The notes under the pieces: generated by a model | Told to the model about the DNA's origin: nothing | The model's database searches: none | The model's input: only the letters and a program-made list of their open reading frames with translations | Program-made: the position numbers and the translations under genes | DNA from: JAZDLX01 sp964538455 | GTDB lineage: Bacteria; Electryoneota; Electryoneia; Electryoneales; Electryoneaceae | Reading direction: 5' to 3' | DNA: 64,000 nucleotides | NCBI GenBank assembly: GCA_964538455.1 | Contig: CAZIDZ010000003.1 | Location: 124,001 to 188,000, forward strand | Shown here: positions 1 to 7,613 of the stretch, piece by piece | How the letters are laid out: every line of letters begins with the position of its first letter | How positions within the stretch are numbered: position 1 is the first letter of the stretch

Positions 1-1
1 C

Positions 2-169
2 GTCAAGGTGCTCGCGTTCCAGGGCGGGCTCGATCCCGCCAAGCTCAGCGGCGTCGGCTATGGAGAATACCGGCCCAGGGCAACGAACACCACACCCAAG
101 GGACGAGCCATGAACCGGCGCGTCGAGATCTGGATCGAGTATCGGGAAACGAAACAGGAAAGCAGTTGA
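2..169 (+). CDS. motB: MotB/OmpA-family C-terminus (partial)
   Basis: This is the last 55 codons of a gene entering from the left edge, ending in TGA 8 bases before fliL. The translation contains GYGEYRP, then an Asn-rich turn, then KGRAMNRRVEIWIEY. That is the end of the peptidoglycan-binding OmpA/MotB domain (family consensus G-x-G-E-x-x-P ... N-x-x-x-G-R-x-x-N-R-R-V-E-I). Because fliL follows directly, it is most likely the flagellar stator subunit MotB, which anchors the MotA/B proton channel to the cell wall. A general OmpA-family lipoprotein cannot be excluded because the N-terminus, with its plug and transmembrane helix, is outside the window. Confidence 0.8.
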   Translation, partial: VKVLAFQGGLDPAKLSGVGYGEYRPRATNTTPKGRAMNRRVEIWIEYRETKQESS

Positions 170-176
170 GGCGGCG

Positions 177-728
177 ATGAACGAGTTTGATGATGCCCAG
201 GAGGGCGCAGAGGGAATCGAACTGCCGGACGTCGATGTGGAGGCTGGCGGTGAACTGGTCCCCGGCAAGGAAGGTGGCGGGGGCGGGGGGAAGAGTGCTG
301 TCTTCGCGATCGCCGTCGTCCTCATTCTGGCGTTTCAGGCGGTGTCATCGTACTTCATCGTGAAAAAGCTGTTCTTCGCCGAACCGCCTGCGCCGAAAGT
401 GAAAAAGGCGGAGAGCAGCGCCGAAATCGGGCAGATCTACAGCATCACCGGCCTGATCATCAACCCGAAGGAAACCGGGGGAAGCAGGCATCTGCTCGTG
501 GACATCGGCCTGGAGACGCACGAAAACAAGGTCATGGATGAGCTGACGAAGATCGAACCGATGCTCCGTGACAACTTGAATACGTTTTTTGCCGCGCAGC
601 GTTTTGACGTGCTGCAGGACATCTCCTATCGCGAGAAACTGCGAAAGCGTGTGCAGGAAATCGTCAACTACCATCTCACTGATGGCACGGTGGATGAAGT
701 GTTCTTCATCCAGTACGTGATTCAGTAG
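177..728 (+). CDS. fliL: Flagellar basal body-associated protein FliL
   Basis: FliL is an inner-membrane protein that surrounds the stator and supports torque generation. The 183-residue product has an acidic, glycine-rich cytoplasmic N-terminus (a run of six Gly near residues 33-38) and one transmembrane helix at about residues 40-62. A periplasmic domain follows, with the typical FliL pattern of a conserved strand (YSITGLIINP), a short loop and the helix containing MLRDNLNTFF. It sits between motB and fliM, as in many fliLMNOPQR operons. The ATG at 177 follows a GAGG-like ribosome site in the motB stop region. Confidence 0.93.
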   Translation: MNEFDDAQEGAEGIELPDVDVEAGGELVPGKEGGGGGGKSAVFAIAVVLILAFQAVSSYFIVKKLFFAEPPAPKVKKAESSAEIGQIYSITGLIINPKETGGSRHLLVDIGLETHENKVMDELTKIEPMLRDNLNTFFAAQRFDVLQDISYREKLRKRVQEIVNYHLTDGTVDEVFFIQYVIQ

Positions 729-742
729 AGCCCGAGGTTGAG

Positions 743-1735
743 ATGAACAGGATACTCAGCCAGGACGAAATCGATGCGCTGCTCAGCAGCGTGTCGAAAG
801 GCAAAAGTTACGAATCGATCGAACGGGAGCCGAAGCGGGCCGTCACGGTCTACGACTTCAAGCATCCTGACCGCATTTCGAAAGAGCAGATTCGCACGAT
901 GCGGACGATCCACGAAAACTTCGCCCGCTTGTTCGCCACGTTCCTTTCGACGAATTTGCGCGCCCTCGTGGACGTCAACGTGATCTCGATCGACCAGGTC
1001 ACTTACAGCGAGTACACCATGTCGCTGTCGATGCCCTCGTCGCTCTACCTGCTCCGTCTGCCCGATCTCGAAGGCAAGTCGGTCGTTGAGATCAGCCCGC
1101 AGTTCCTGCTGTTCGTCGTCGACCGGTTGCTCGGCGGCACCGGCGAAACAGAGATCGAAATCCGCGAGATTACCCTGATCGAACAAAACATCGTCCAGCG
1201 GATCATCAATAATCTGATCAACACGCTGAATGAAGTCTGGACGCAGATCTATCCGCTGAATGCGCAGTTCGACAGCTTCGAGACGGACCCGCAGTTTGTC
1301 CAGATTGCCCGTTCGTCGGAAACGATCGCGATCATCTTCTTTGAAATCAAAGTCCGCGGGGCTGTCTATCCAATGAACATCGGCTTCCCCTATTTCGTGC
1401 TCGAACCGATTTTGCAGAAACTGTCCACGCAAACCTTTTTCGTGAACGTCAAGAAGGTCGGCGAGGAAGAGACGAAGCTGCTTGAAAACCGGATCCGTGC
1501 CTCGATGCTCAGCATCGAAGCGCTGTTCCACGAAACCTCACTGACGGTGCAGGAATTTCTGTCCCTGCGCCGCGGCGACATCATTCAACTCGACAAAGAG
1601 ATCGACGAGGAGCTGCAAATCCGCGTCGGCAACAGGATCAAGTATTTCGGGGTGCCAGGACGCTCGGGGAGGAAGCTCGCGGTCCGCGTGACGCGGGTGC
1701 TCACCTTCGAGGAAGATCTGGCCCTGGAGAGGTGA
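743..1735 (+). CDS. fliM: Flagellar motor switch protein FliM
   Basis: FliM is the middle C-ring protein that receives phosphorylated CheY and reverses the motor. The 330-residue protein begins with the CheY-P-binding motif ILSQDEIDALL at residues 4-14. The CheC-like middle domain follows, and the C-terminal SpoA domain that pairs with FliN ends the protein. The length is normal for the family. A GAGGTTGAG ribosome site precedes the ATG, 14 bases after fliL. The stop is directly followed by the fliN gene, so the switch subunits are probably translated together. Confidence 0.96.
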   Translation: MNRILSQDEIDALLSSVSKGKSYESIEREPKRAVTVYDFKHPDRISKEQIRTMRTIHENFARLFATFLSTNLRALVDVNVISIDQVTYSEYTMSLSMPSSLYLLRLPDLEGKSVVEISPQFLLFVVDRLLGGTGETEIEIREITLIEQNIVQRIINNLINTLNEVWTQIYPLNAQFDSFETDPQFVQIARSSETIAIIFFEIKVRGAVYPMNIGFPYFVLEPILQKLSTQTFFVNVKKVGEEETKLLENRIRASMLSIEALFHETSLTVQEFLSLRRGDIIQLDKEIDEELQIRVGNRIKYFGVPGRSGRKLAVRVTRVLTFEEDLALER

Positions 1736-1741
1736 TTGAAC

Positions 1742-2728
1742 ATGGCGATCGACAGCAACTATCGCGCCGTCGAAGAACAGGCGATCTCGGTGATGAAGGA
1801 CGTTTTCGGTCCCGTCCTCAACCGCGAGGTGGACATCCACATCACCGACTTGGAACAGGCTGACCCAGCGCGTCTATCCGAGATTTTCGAGGAGGAGATC
1901 GTGCTGATCGAGGTGCCGCTCGAGAGCACCACCGAGGGTTCGCTCTACTATGTCTTCTCCCAGAAACTGGCCGCCGCGATCACCGACCTGATGGTCATGG
2001 GGGATGGCACCGCACCTTACAGCGACGAATCCCTCGACGGTGTCGCCGAGGCGGCCAACCAGATCGTCGGCGCACAGACAACCTTCTGGGCCGACGAACT
2101 CAAGGTGGATCTCTCCTTCGGATCCGCCCAGGGCAAGCTCGTGGCCGTCGCGGACATGGAGATGCCTTTCGACGAACTCGTCGAAATCCGCTATACCATG
2201 CAGATTGCAGACTGGGGCGAGGAGATTTTCGTTAAACTCGTGCCGTCCGGCGTAATGGATCTGCTCGCGCATGCCAGCGGTGGTCCGGCGACCCCGGAAG
2301 AGGAAATGGCGGAGGCCGGTTTCTCGGCGGCAATGAGCCCCGAGGGTGGGGCGGAGGCGGAGCAGGCGCCCGCCGGGGAACCTCCTGCGGCTAAAACCTC
2401 TGGCGCTCGCGCCGTGCAGTTCGGCGAATTCGACAGCGCCGCGCGCTACCAGCCCGGTCCCGAGGATCCGCGGAATCTCGGGCTGCTGATGGACATTTCG
2501 CTGCCCGTCACCATCGAGCTCGGACGCACCCAGATGCTGATCAAGGACGTTCTCGAAATCGGACCCGGTTCGGTGATCGAACTGCAGAAGCTTTCCGGAG
2601 AACCGGTCGACCTGTACATTAACGACAAAAGATTCGCACTCGGTGAGGTCGTTGTCATCGATGAAAACTTCGGCATCCGGATCACCGAACTGCTAAGCGT
2701 TGAGGATCGCATCAAGGCATTGAAATGA
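1742..2728 (+). CDS. fliN: Flagellar motor switch protein FliN with CheC-like domain (FliY type)
   Basis: The last 80 or so residues are a canonical FliN/SpoA domain (PVTIELGRTQMLIKDVLEIG and onwards) that forms the bottom of the C-ring. Unlike the short (about 130-residue) enteric FliN, this 328-residue protein has an N-terminal CheC/FliY-like domain of about 180 residues and a Pro/Ala-rich linker. One CheC-type phosphatase signature, D-x3-E-x2-N-x3-G (DGVAEAANQIVG, near residues 99-110), is visible. The second copy found in classical FliY is not evident. A FliY-like ability to dephosphorylate CheY-P is therefore possible but inferred. The ATG at 1742 is chosen over a TTG at 1736 because the GGAGAGG ribosome site is 9 bases from the ATG and only 3 from the TTG. 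Confidence 0.92.
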   Translation: MAIDSNYRAVEEQAISVMKDVFGPVLNREVDIHITDLEQADPARLSEIFEEEIVLIEVPLESTTEGSLYYVFSQKLAAAITDLMVMGDGTAPYSDESLDGVAEAANQIVGAQTTFWADELKVDLSFGSAQGKLVAVADMEMPFDELVEIRYTMQIADWGEEIFVKLVPSGVMDLLAHASGGPATPEEEMAEAGFSAAMSPEGGAEAEQAPAGEPPAAKTSGARAVQFGEFDSAARYQPGPEDPRNLGLLMDISLPVTIELGRTQMLIKDVLEIGPGSVIELQKLSGEPVDLYINDKRFALGEVVVIDENFGIRITELLSVEDRIKALK

Positions 2729-3156
2729 CAAAAGATAAAACGTTTTTCGGAGTCTGGGCCGCCCGCCTTTTCGCCGGGCTGGCCCTGCTCCCGCTGGCGT
2801 TCCCCGCGCAGGCGGAGCAGATCCGGGAACCGTCGGAAAACCTTGGCGCGGCACTCGTTCGGACGGGGGCCGCGCTCCTTTTCATCCTGGCTCTGTTCTT
2901 CCTGCTGGTCTATGTCATGAAGCGCTATTTCCCCAATGTTTTCGGCGGGCCGGCGCCCGGATCCGGAAAAAACAGCGCGCGAATCGATTTGCTGGCGACT
3001 CGGCCGCTCGGTCCGAAGCGGTACCTGCACCTGATTCGCATCGGAAAACGGGAGATTCTGCTCGGAGCTTCCGAGCAGGGTGTGAGCAAACTCGGTGAAT
3101 GGGAGTCTGACGCGAAGTCGGACAACGACGATACCTTGGACGATCCGTCCGGTTGA
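2725..3156 (+). CDS. fliO: Flagellar biosynthetic protein FliO
   Basis: FliO is a membrane chaperone that helps assemble the FliP core of the flagellar export gate. The 143-residue product has an N-terminal hydrophobic, signal-like segment ending near AQA (about residue 29). A second transmembrane helix spans about residues 43-66 (LLFILALFFLLVYVMKRYF). A short cytoplasmic domain follows with the family pattern of a positively charged helix and R-I-G-K-R-E-I-L-L-G. The start ATG overlaps the fliN stop by 4 bases. Family members are poorly conserved, so the call rests on topology, size and position as much as on sequence. Confidence 0.85.
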   Translation: MTKDKTFFGVWAARLFAGLALLPLAFPAQAEQIREPSENLGAALVRTGAALLFILALFFLLVYVMKRYFPNVFGGPAPGSGKNSARIDLLATRPLGPKRYLHLIRIGKREILLGASEQGVSKLGEWESDAKSDNDDTLDDPSG

Positions 3157-3217
3157 AGCGCAAATCTCCGCCTGATGTGTTACCTTAGCGTGGTTTTCCA
3201 ACATTCCAGGGTGAAAG

Positions 3218-4789
3218 TTGAACGAAACCAGCAAAACCAGCAACCGGCCGCCAGCCGGCGACGAAACCAGCGGCACCCAACCCGCGGAAACTCCCGGCGC
3301 TCCCGCCAAGGGTGAACGCCTGACCGAGGGTGAAGCGGTCGTTTCCGGAAATATCCGCGTCGTCTGCTCGATCTCGGCGAACGTCGTGGAGGCTTACGTC
3401 ACGGTGCGCACCCCTCCCAACACGACCGTCCCGAAGGAAATGATCATGGAGGCCCTGCAGCGCGAAAAGGTCACCGAGGGATTGATGGAGGATGCGATCG
3501 ACGATGTCACCCGTGCGAAGGGCAAGCGCGGGGTGCCGGTGCTGGTCGCGAAGGGAAGACTCCCCGGTGAGGGATCCGACGCTAAGGTGGAGTATTTCTT
3601 CGAGACGAACCCGAAACCAAAGTTCAAGATTTCGGAGAAAGACGGCCGCGTCGATTACCGCGAATCCGGGATCATCCAGCAGGTCAATGAAGGACAGGTG
3701 TTGGCGGTGAAGACGCCGCCGGTACCGGGCGAGAAGGGAATCTCGGTCACCGGGGTCGAGATCTCGGGGAAAACCGGCGACGATCTCCCACTGCTGGGCG
3801 GACAGGGTACCCGTTTCGAGGATCCGGACAAACTACGGCTGGTCGCTCAGATTTCCGGCAGTGCGAAACTGCGTTCCAACGGGGAGGTGGAGGTCAGCGC
3901 CCGGCACATAGTAGACGGGGATATCGATTTCGAGACCGGGAACATCCGCTTCAACGGATCGGTTGTCGTCAAGGGGAGTGTTCGCAGCGGCTTTGAAGTC
4001 ATCGCCACCGGCGATGTCGAGATCCAGGGTGTTGTCGAGGACGCGGTCGTTCATTGCGGAGGAAACCTGTTGCTCCGCGGGGGGTTCATCGGCCAGGGAA
4101 AGGGGCTGATCAAGGTCAACGGCGAAACCCACATCAAGTTTGTCGAGGGGCAGACGGTGTACGGCAACGGGGACATTTATGTAGCCGAGGAGATCATCCA
4201 CTCCAACGTAGTCTGCGGCGGCCGCATCATCGTCAAATTCGGCAAGGGCGCGGTCATCGGTGGCAAGCTGATCGCCCGCGAAGGGATTAACGCGAAGATC
4301 ATCGGCAACATCCATTACGTGCGAACCCACCTCAAGGCAGCAAGCGATCCGCACCTCGACGATAAACTGGAGAAAATCGCCCGCGTGATCGATGACAAGC
4401 AGCTTGTCAAAGAGAAATCGCAGGCCGCAATAAACGTGTATGTGCAGAAAAAATATGCTGATCCAAATGGTTTGAGCCCGCAGCAGGAGGAGCACCTTAA
4501 GTACCTCTACCACGTCATGAGCCACTTCGACGACTGGTCGAAATCCCTGGAGAACACCTACCAGAATTTGCACGAGGAGCGTGAGAAGCTGGATCGCAGC
4601 GCCTTCGTGGTCGCCGACCAGAAAGCCTTTCCGGGGGTGTTTGTCGAGGTCGGTATGCTGCAGCGGAAGCTGGACAAGGAATACGACGCCGTCGCGTTCA
4701 AGATCAAGGACCGTGTCCTTACCGCGTTGCGCCCCATCGGTCATGAGGGGGAGTACAAGCCCTACGAAGGCGAAGGAGCGGACGAGTGA
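3218..4789 (+). CDS. fapA: FapA-family (DUF342) flagellar assembly protein
   Basis: This 523-residue protein matches the DUF342/FapA family. It has an N-terminal alpha/beta region and a central stretch (about residues 225-380) of short repeated beta strands rich in G-D-V, G-G-x-L and G-N-I turns, typical of a right-handed beta helix. A helical, coiled-coil-like C-terminus with many Lys and Glu follows. FapA proteins are linked genetically to flagellar assembly and placement, but their biochemical role is unsettled. The gene sits between fliO and fliP and overlaps fliP by 4 bases, so it is part of the export-gate operon. The start is TTG, supported by AGGGTGA just upstream. A 61-base gap before it shows no clear promoter. 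Confidence 0.85.
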   Translation: MNETSKTSNRPPAGDETSGTQPAETPGAPAKGERLTEGEAVVSGNIRVVCSISANVVEAYVTVRTPPNTTVPKEMIMEALQREKVTEGLMEDAIDDVTRAKGKRGVPVLVAKGRLPGEGSDAKVEYFFETNPKPKFKISEKDGRVDYRESGIIQQVNEGQVLAVKTPPVPGEKGISVTGVEISGKTGDDLPLLGGQGTRFEDPDKLRLVAQISGSAKLRSNGEVEVSARHIVDGDIDFETGNIRFNGSVVVKGSVRSGFEVIATGDVEIQGVVEDAVVHCGGNLLLRGGFIGQGKGLIKVNGETHIKFVEGQTVYGNGDIYVAEEIIHSNVVCGGRIIVKFGKGAVIGGKLIAREGINAKIIGNIHYVRTHLKAASDPHLDDKLEKIARVIDDKQLVKEKSQAAINVYVQKKYADPNGLSPQQEEHLKYLYHVMSHFDDWSKSLENTYQNLHEEREKLDRSAFVVADQKAFPGVFVEVGMLQRKLDKEYDAVAFKIKDRVLTALRPIGHEGEYKPYEGEGADE

Positions 4790-5583
4790 GCAGCCGCCTC
4801 AAAAAATGGGTTCGGACGCTGCGCGGCCGCAGCATGCGCATCGCTCTGTTGGCGGGCGCGCTGCTGGCGATCTCTCTGCTCGCCGGTGGGGATGCCCAGG
4901 CGCAGACTCCCCTGCCGAGCGTAAACATCTCGGTCGGACAGGCGCAGTCACCACAGGATTTGTCCGTCACAATCCAGATACTGCTCCTGCTCACCGTGCT
5001 CACGCTCGCCCCATCGATTCTCGTGATGACCACCAGTTTCGTCAGGATCATTGTCGCCTTCCACTTTATCCGGCAGGCGCTCGGCACCCAGTCGCTCCCG
5101 CCCAACCAGATCATCGTCGGCCTCGCGCTGTTCATGACGATCGCCATCATGCAGCCCGTGATCACGAACGTCTACCAGAACGCCTGGCTGCCCTACTCGA
5201 ACCAGGAGATCACCCTCCAGCAGGGCTGGGACCGGGCGAAGGCCCCGATGCGCGATTTCATGCTGCGCCAGACCCGCGAAAAAGACTTGCAGCTGTTTGT
5301 CCGGATCAGTAAGCTGGAACAGCCGGCGACCCCGGCCGACCTGCCGATGTCGGTGATCATTCCGGCGTTCATGACAAGCGAGCTGCGTATCGGCTTTCAA
5401 ATCGGCTTTCTGGTCTATTTGCCGATGCTCGTCGTCGACATGGTCGTCGCCTCGGTGCTGATGTCGATGGGGATGATGATGTTGCCGCCGGTGATGATCA
5501 GTTTGCCGTTCAAGCTGCTGCTGTTCGTCCTCGTTGACGGATGGTACCTCGTCGTGCAATCCCTGGTAGAGAGCTTCCGATGA
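4786..5583 (+). CDS. fliP: Flagellar export gate protein FliP
   Basis: FliP forms, with FliQ and FliR, the membrane pore of the flagellar type III secretion system. The product is 265 residues with a cleavable-type signal peptide (about residues 17-40, ending in DAQAQ). It has the highly conserved family blocks around LTLAPSILVMTTSF, VRIIVAFHFIRQALGTQ and FKLLLFVLVDGW. Four further membrane segments are visible. The GTG start overlaps the fapA stop (GTGA) and the end overlaps fliQ (ATGA), which supports coupled translation. Confidence 0.96.
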   Translation: MSSRLKKWVRTLRGRSMRIALLAGALLAISLLAGGDAQAQTPLPSVNISVGQAQSPQDLSVTIQILLLLTVLTLAPSILVMTTSFVRIIVAFHFIRQALGTQSLPPNQIIVGLALFMTIAIMQPVITNVYQNAWLPYSNQEITLQQGWDRAKAPMRDFMLRQTREKDLQLFVRISKLEQPATPADLPMSVIIPAFMTSELRIGFQIGFLVYLPMLVVDMVVASVLMSMGMMMLPPVMISLPFKLLLFVLVDGWYLVVQSLVESFR

Positions 5584-5846
5584 CTCAGGAATTCGCCATT
5601 TTCATCATGCGCGAGACCTTGTTCACCGCGCTGATGCTCGCCGCACCGATGCTCGTCGCGGGCCTCGTCGTCGGCGTTTCCATCAGTCTGCTGCAGTCCA
5701 TGACCCAGGTCCAGGAAATGACCCTCACCTTTATCCCCAAGATTGTCTCCGTCGTCACCGTCATGATCCTGCTTGCCCCCTGGATGATCAGCCTGATCAC
5801 TTCCTTCTTCAACCGAATCATGGAGTATGTCGTCCAGATAACGTGA
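5580..5846 (+). CDS. fliQ: Flagellar export gate protein FliQ
   Basis: FliQ is a small two-helix subunit of the flagellar type III export gate. The 88-residue product has two transmembrane segments (about residues 14-37 and 52-74) around the conserved loop SMTQVQEMTLTFIPKI. The ATG at 5580 overlaps the fliP stop and gives the usual FliQ length of about 89 residues. A longer in-frame reading from 5541 would lie inside fliP and is not favoured. In most operons fliR follows directly, but here two signalling genes are interposed. Confidence 0.96.
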   Translation: MTQEFAIFIMRETLFTALMLAAPMLVAGLVVGVSISLLQSMTQVQEMTLTFIPKIVSVVTVMILLAPWMISLITSFFNRIMEYVVQIT

Positions 5847-5858
5847 GGATTGCTGCTG

Positions 5859-7610
5859 TTGACGGAAGAAACGTCTTCAAGGATTCTCGTCATTGACGAC
5901 GAGTTGAGCATCCGTGAAATGCTCGCCCAGGCGCTGGAAATCGGCGGCTTTCGGGTGGAGACCGCCGTGGATGGGGAGGAGGGACTCGAAAAATTCAGCA
6001 AGGATCAGTCGTTCGACGTTATCCTCACAGACTTGATGATGCCCAAGGTCAACGGAATGCAGGTGCTTGAGCAGGTGAAAAAACTTGACCCCACCGTCGA
6101 ATTGATTATGCTCACCGGTTTCGGCGGGAATGAATCCGCAATCGAGGCGATGAAGAAGGGCGCCTACGACTATCTGCTGAAACCGACGAATGTCGAAGAG
6201 CTGTTTATTACTGTGCAGAAGGCAATCGAAAGGCGCCGCCTCTCCGAAGAGAACAGACAGTACCAGCGTAATCTCGAGCGTCTCGTCCGGGAGCGAACCC
6301 GCGAGCTCAGCGAGACGAAAAACTTCCTCCAGTCGATCCTCGATTCATCGCTGGACTACTCGATCATCGCCACGGGACTGAACGGCGTCATCACGCTTTT
6401 CAACAAGGGCTCGGAACGGTTGACCGGGTTTGTAGCCACTGACATGGAGGCGAAAAAGACGATCTATGACTTCGTCCCCGGACTCGAGGAACGCCTGAAA
6501 AAGACCGATGAGGACGGTCTCAAGCCTGTCAAGGGGACGCCGAGGGAGACCGTGTGCACGATGCTGCGTGCCGACGGCAGGAGGGTGACCGTTTCGATGT
6601 CCATCGCCGCGTTGACCAACCAGAAGAAAACGGTTGTCGGTACGCTCTTTATTTCCAAGGATATCACTGCGCAGAAAGCGCTCGAACACCAATTGAAAAA
6701 GTACACCGAGAACCTCGAACAGATCGTCCAGGAGCGAACGGAGGAGCTCGCACGGCGCAACGATGAGCTCGAAAGAACACTCAGTGAACTGAACGAAACG
6801 CAGCAGCAGCTGCTCCAGTCGGAAAAGCTGGCGAGCATCGGACAGCTGGCCGCCGGCGTCGCGCACGAAATCAACAATCCGATCGGTTTCGTGCACTCGA
6901 ACCTGAGCAACCTGCAAAAATTCAACAGCAGGCTTCAGCGCCTGCTTAAGGAAATTCGAGCTTCGGTCAAGGGAGGCGGCCTCTCTGAAACCCGGTATGA
7001 TCAGCTTTGGAAAGAGGCGAAGCTCGAAAAGCTGCTACCGGAGCTGGACACGATGATCATGGAATCCCTCGACGGCACCCAGCGTGTGCGGACGATCGTC
7101 AGCGATCTGAAGAATTTCAGTAACATTGACCGCGCACAGGTCCAGGATGCCGATCTCGAGGCGGGGCTGGAGAGCACCCTCAACATCGTCTGGAACGAAA
7201 TCAAGTACAACGCCGAGGTCGAGAAGCAATACTCTAAAATACCAACAGTTACATGCAATCCGCAGCAGTTGAATCAGGTGTTTCTGAATCTCCTGGTGAA
7301 TGCGGCGCACGCTATCAAGGAACCCCCGGGCAAGATTATAATACGGACATTACGAATTGACCAGGACCGGGTGGCCGTCGAAATTCAGGACAACGGGGCG
7401 GGCATTCCGGAAGGCAACCGGAAAAAAATCTTCGACCCGTTCTATACGACGAAACCGATTGGAGAAGGTACGGGATTAGGTCTCTCGATCAGCTACCGCA
7501 TTGTGAAGGATCATGGGGGTGAAATCGAGGTGGAGAGCCAAGTGGGTGAAGGAACGACTTTCCGTGTGATTCTCCCGATCAAGGGACCCATGAGCGAAGA
7601 GGTGGAGTAA
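5859..7610 (+). CDS. Response regulator-PAS-histidine kinase hybrid
   Basis: This is a soluble sensor kinase of about 583 residues with no membrane segments. It starts with a receiver domain, including the acidic pair in VIDDE, the phosphoacceptor Asp in TDLMMP (about residue 58), a Thr in MLTG and a Lys in LLKP. A PAS domain follows at about 155-280, then a coiled coil. The HisKA phosphorylation site reads AAGVAHEINNP (His near residue 337). The HATPase domain has N-box NLLVNAAHAI, G1 DNGAGIP and G2 GTGLGLS. It overlaps no flagellar gene but is tightly packed between fliQ and the HD-GYP gene, which suggests that a two-component signal is made with the export gate. The partner is unknown. The TTG at 5859 lies 9 bases after TGAGGA; the TTG at 5850 directly abuts that site and is less likely. 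Confidence 0.88.
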   Translation: MTEETSSRILVIDDELSIREMLAQALEIGGFRVETAVDGEEGLEKFSKDQSFDVILTDLMMPKVNGMQVLEQVKKLDPTVELIMLTGFGGNESAIEAMKKGAYDYLLKPTNVEELFITVQKAIERRRLSEENRQYQRNLERLVRERTRELSETKNFLQSILDSSLDYSIIATGLNGVITLFNKGSERLTGFVATDMEAKKTIYDFVPGLEERLKKTDEDGLKPVKGTPRETVCTMLRADGRRVTVSMSIAALTNQKKTVVGTLFISKDITAQKALEHQLKKYTENLEQIVQERTEELARRNDELERTLSELNETQQQLLQSEKLASIGQLAAGVAHEINNPIGFVHSNLSNLQKFNSRLQRLLKEIRASVKGGGLSETRYDQLWKEAKLEKLLPELDTMIMESLDGTQRVRTIVSDLKNFSNIDRAQVQDADLEAGLESTLNIVWNEIKYNAEVEKQYSKIPTVTCNPQQLNQVFLNLLVNAAHAIKEPPGKIIIRTLRIDQDRVAVEIQDNGAGIPEGNRKKIFDPFYTTKPIGEGTGLGLSISYRIVKDHGGEIEVESQVGEGTTFRVILPIKGPMSEEVE

Positions 7611-7613
7611 CAC

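Noticed and set aside
5541..5579. Longer fliQ start adding 13 residues.
   Set aside because: It would lie inside fliP; the ATG at 5580 gives the family length and an ATGA overlap.
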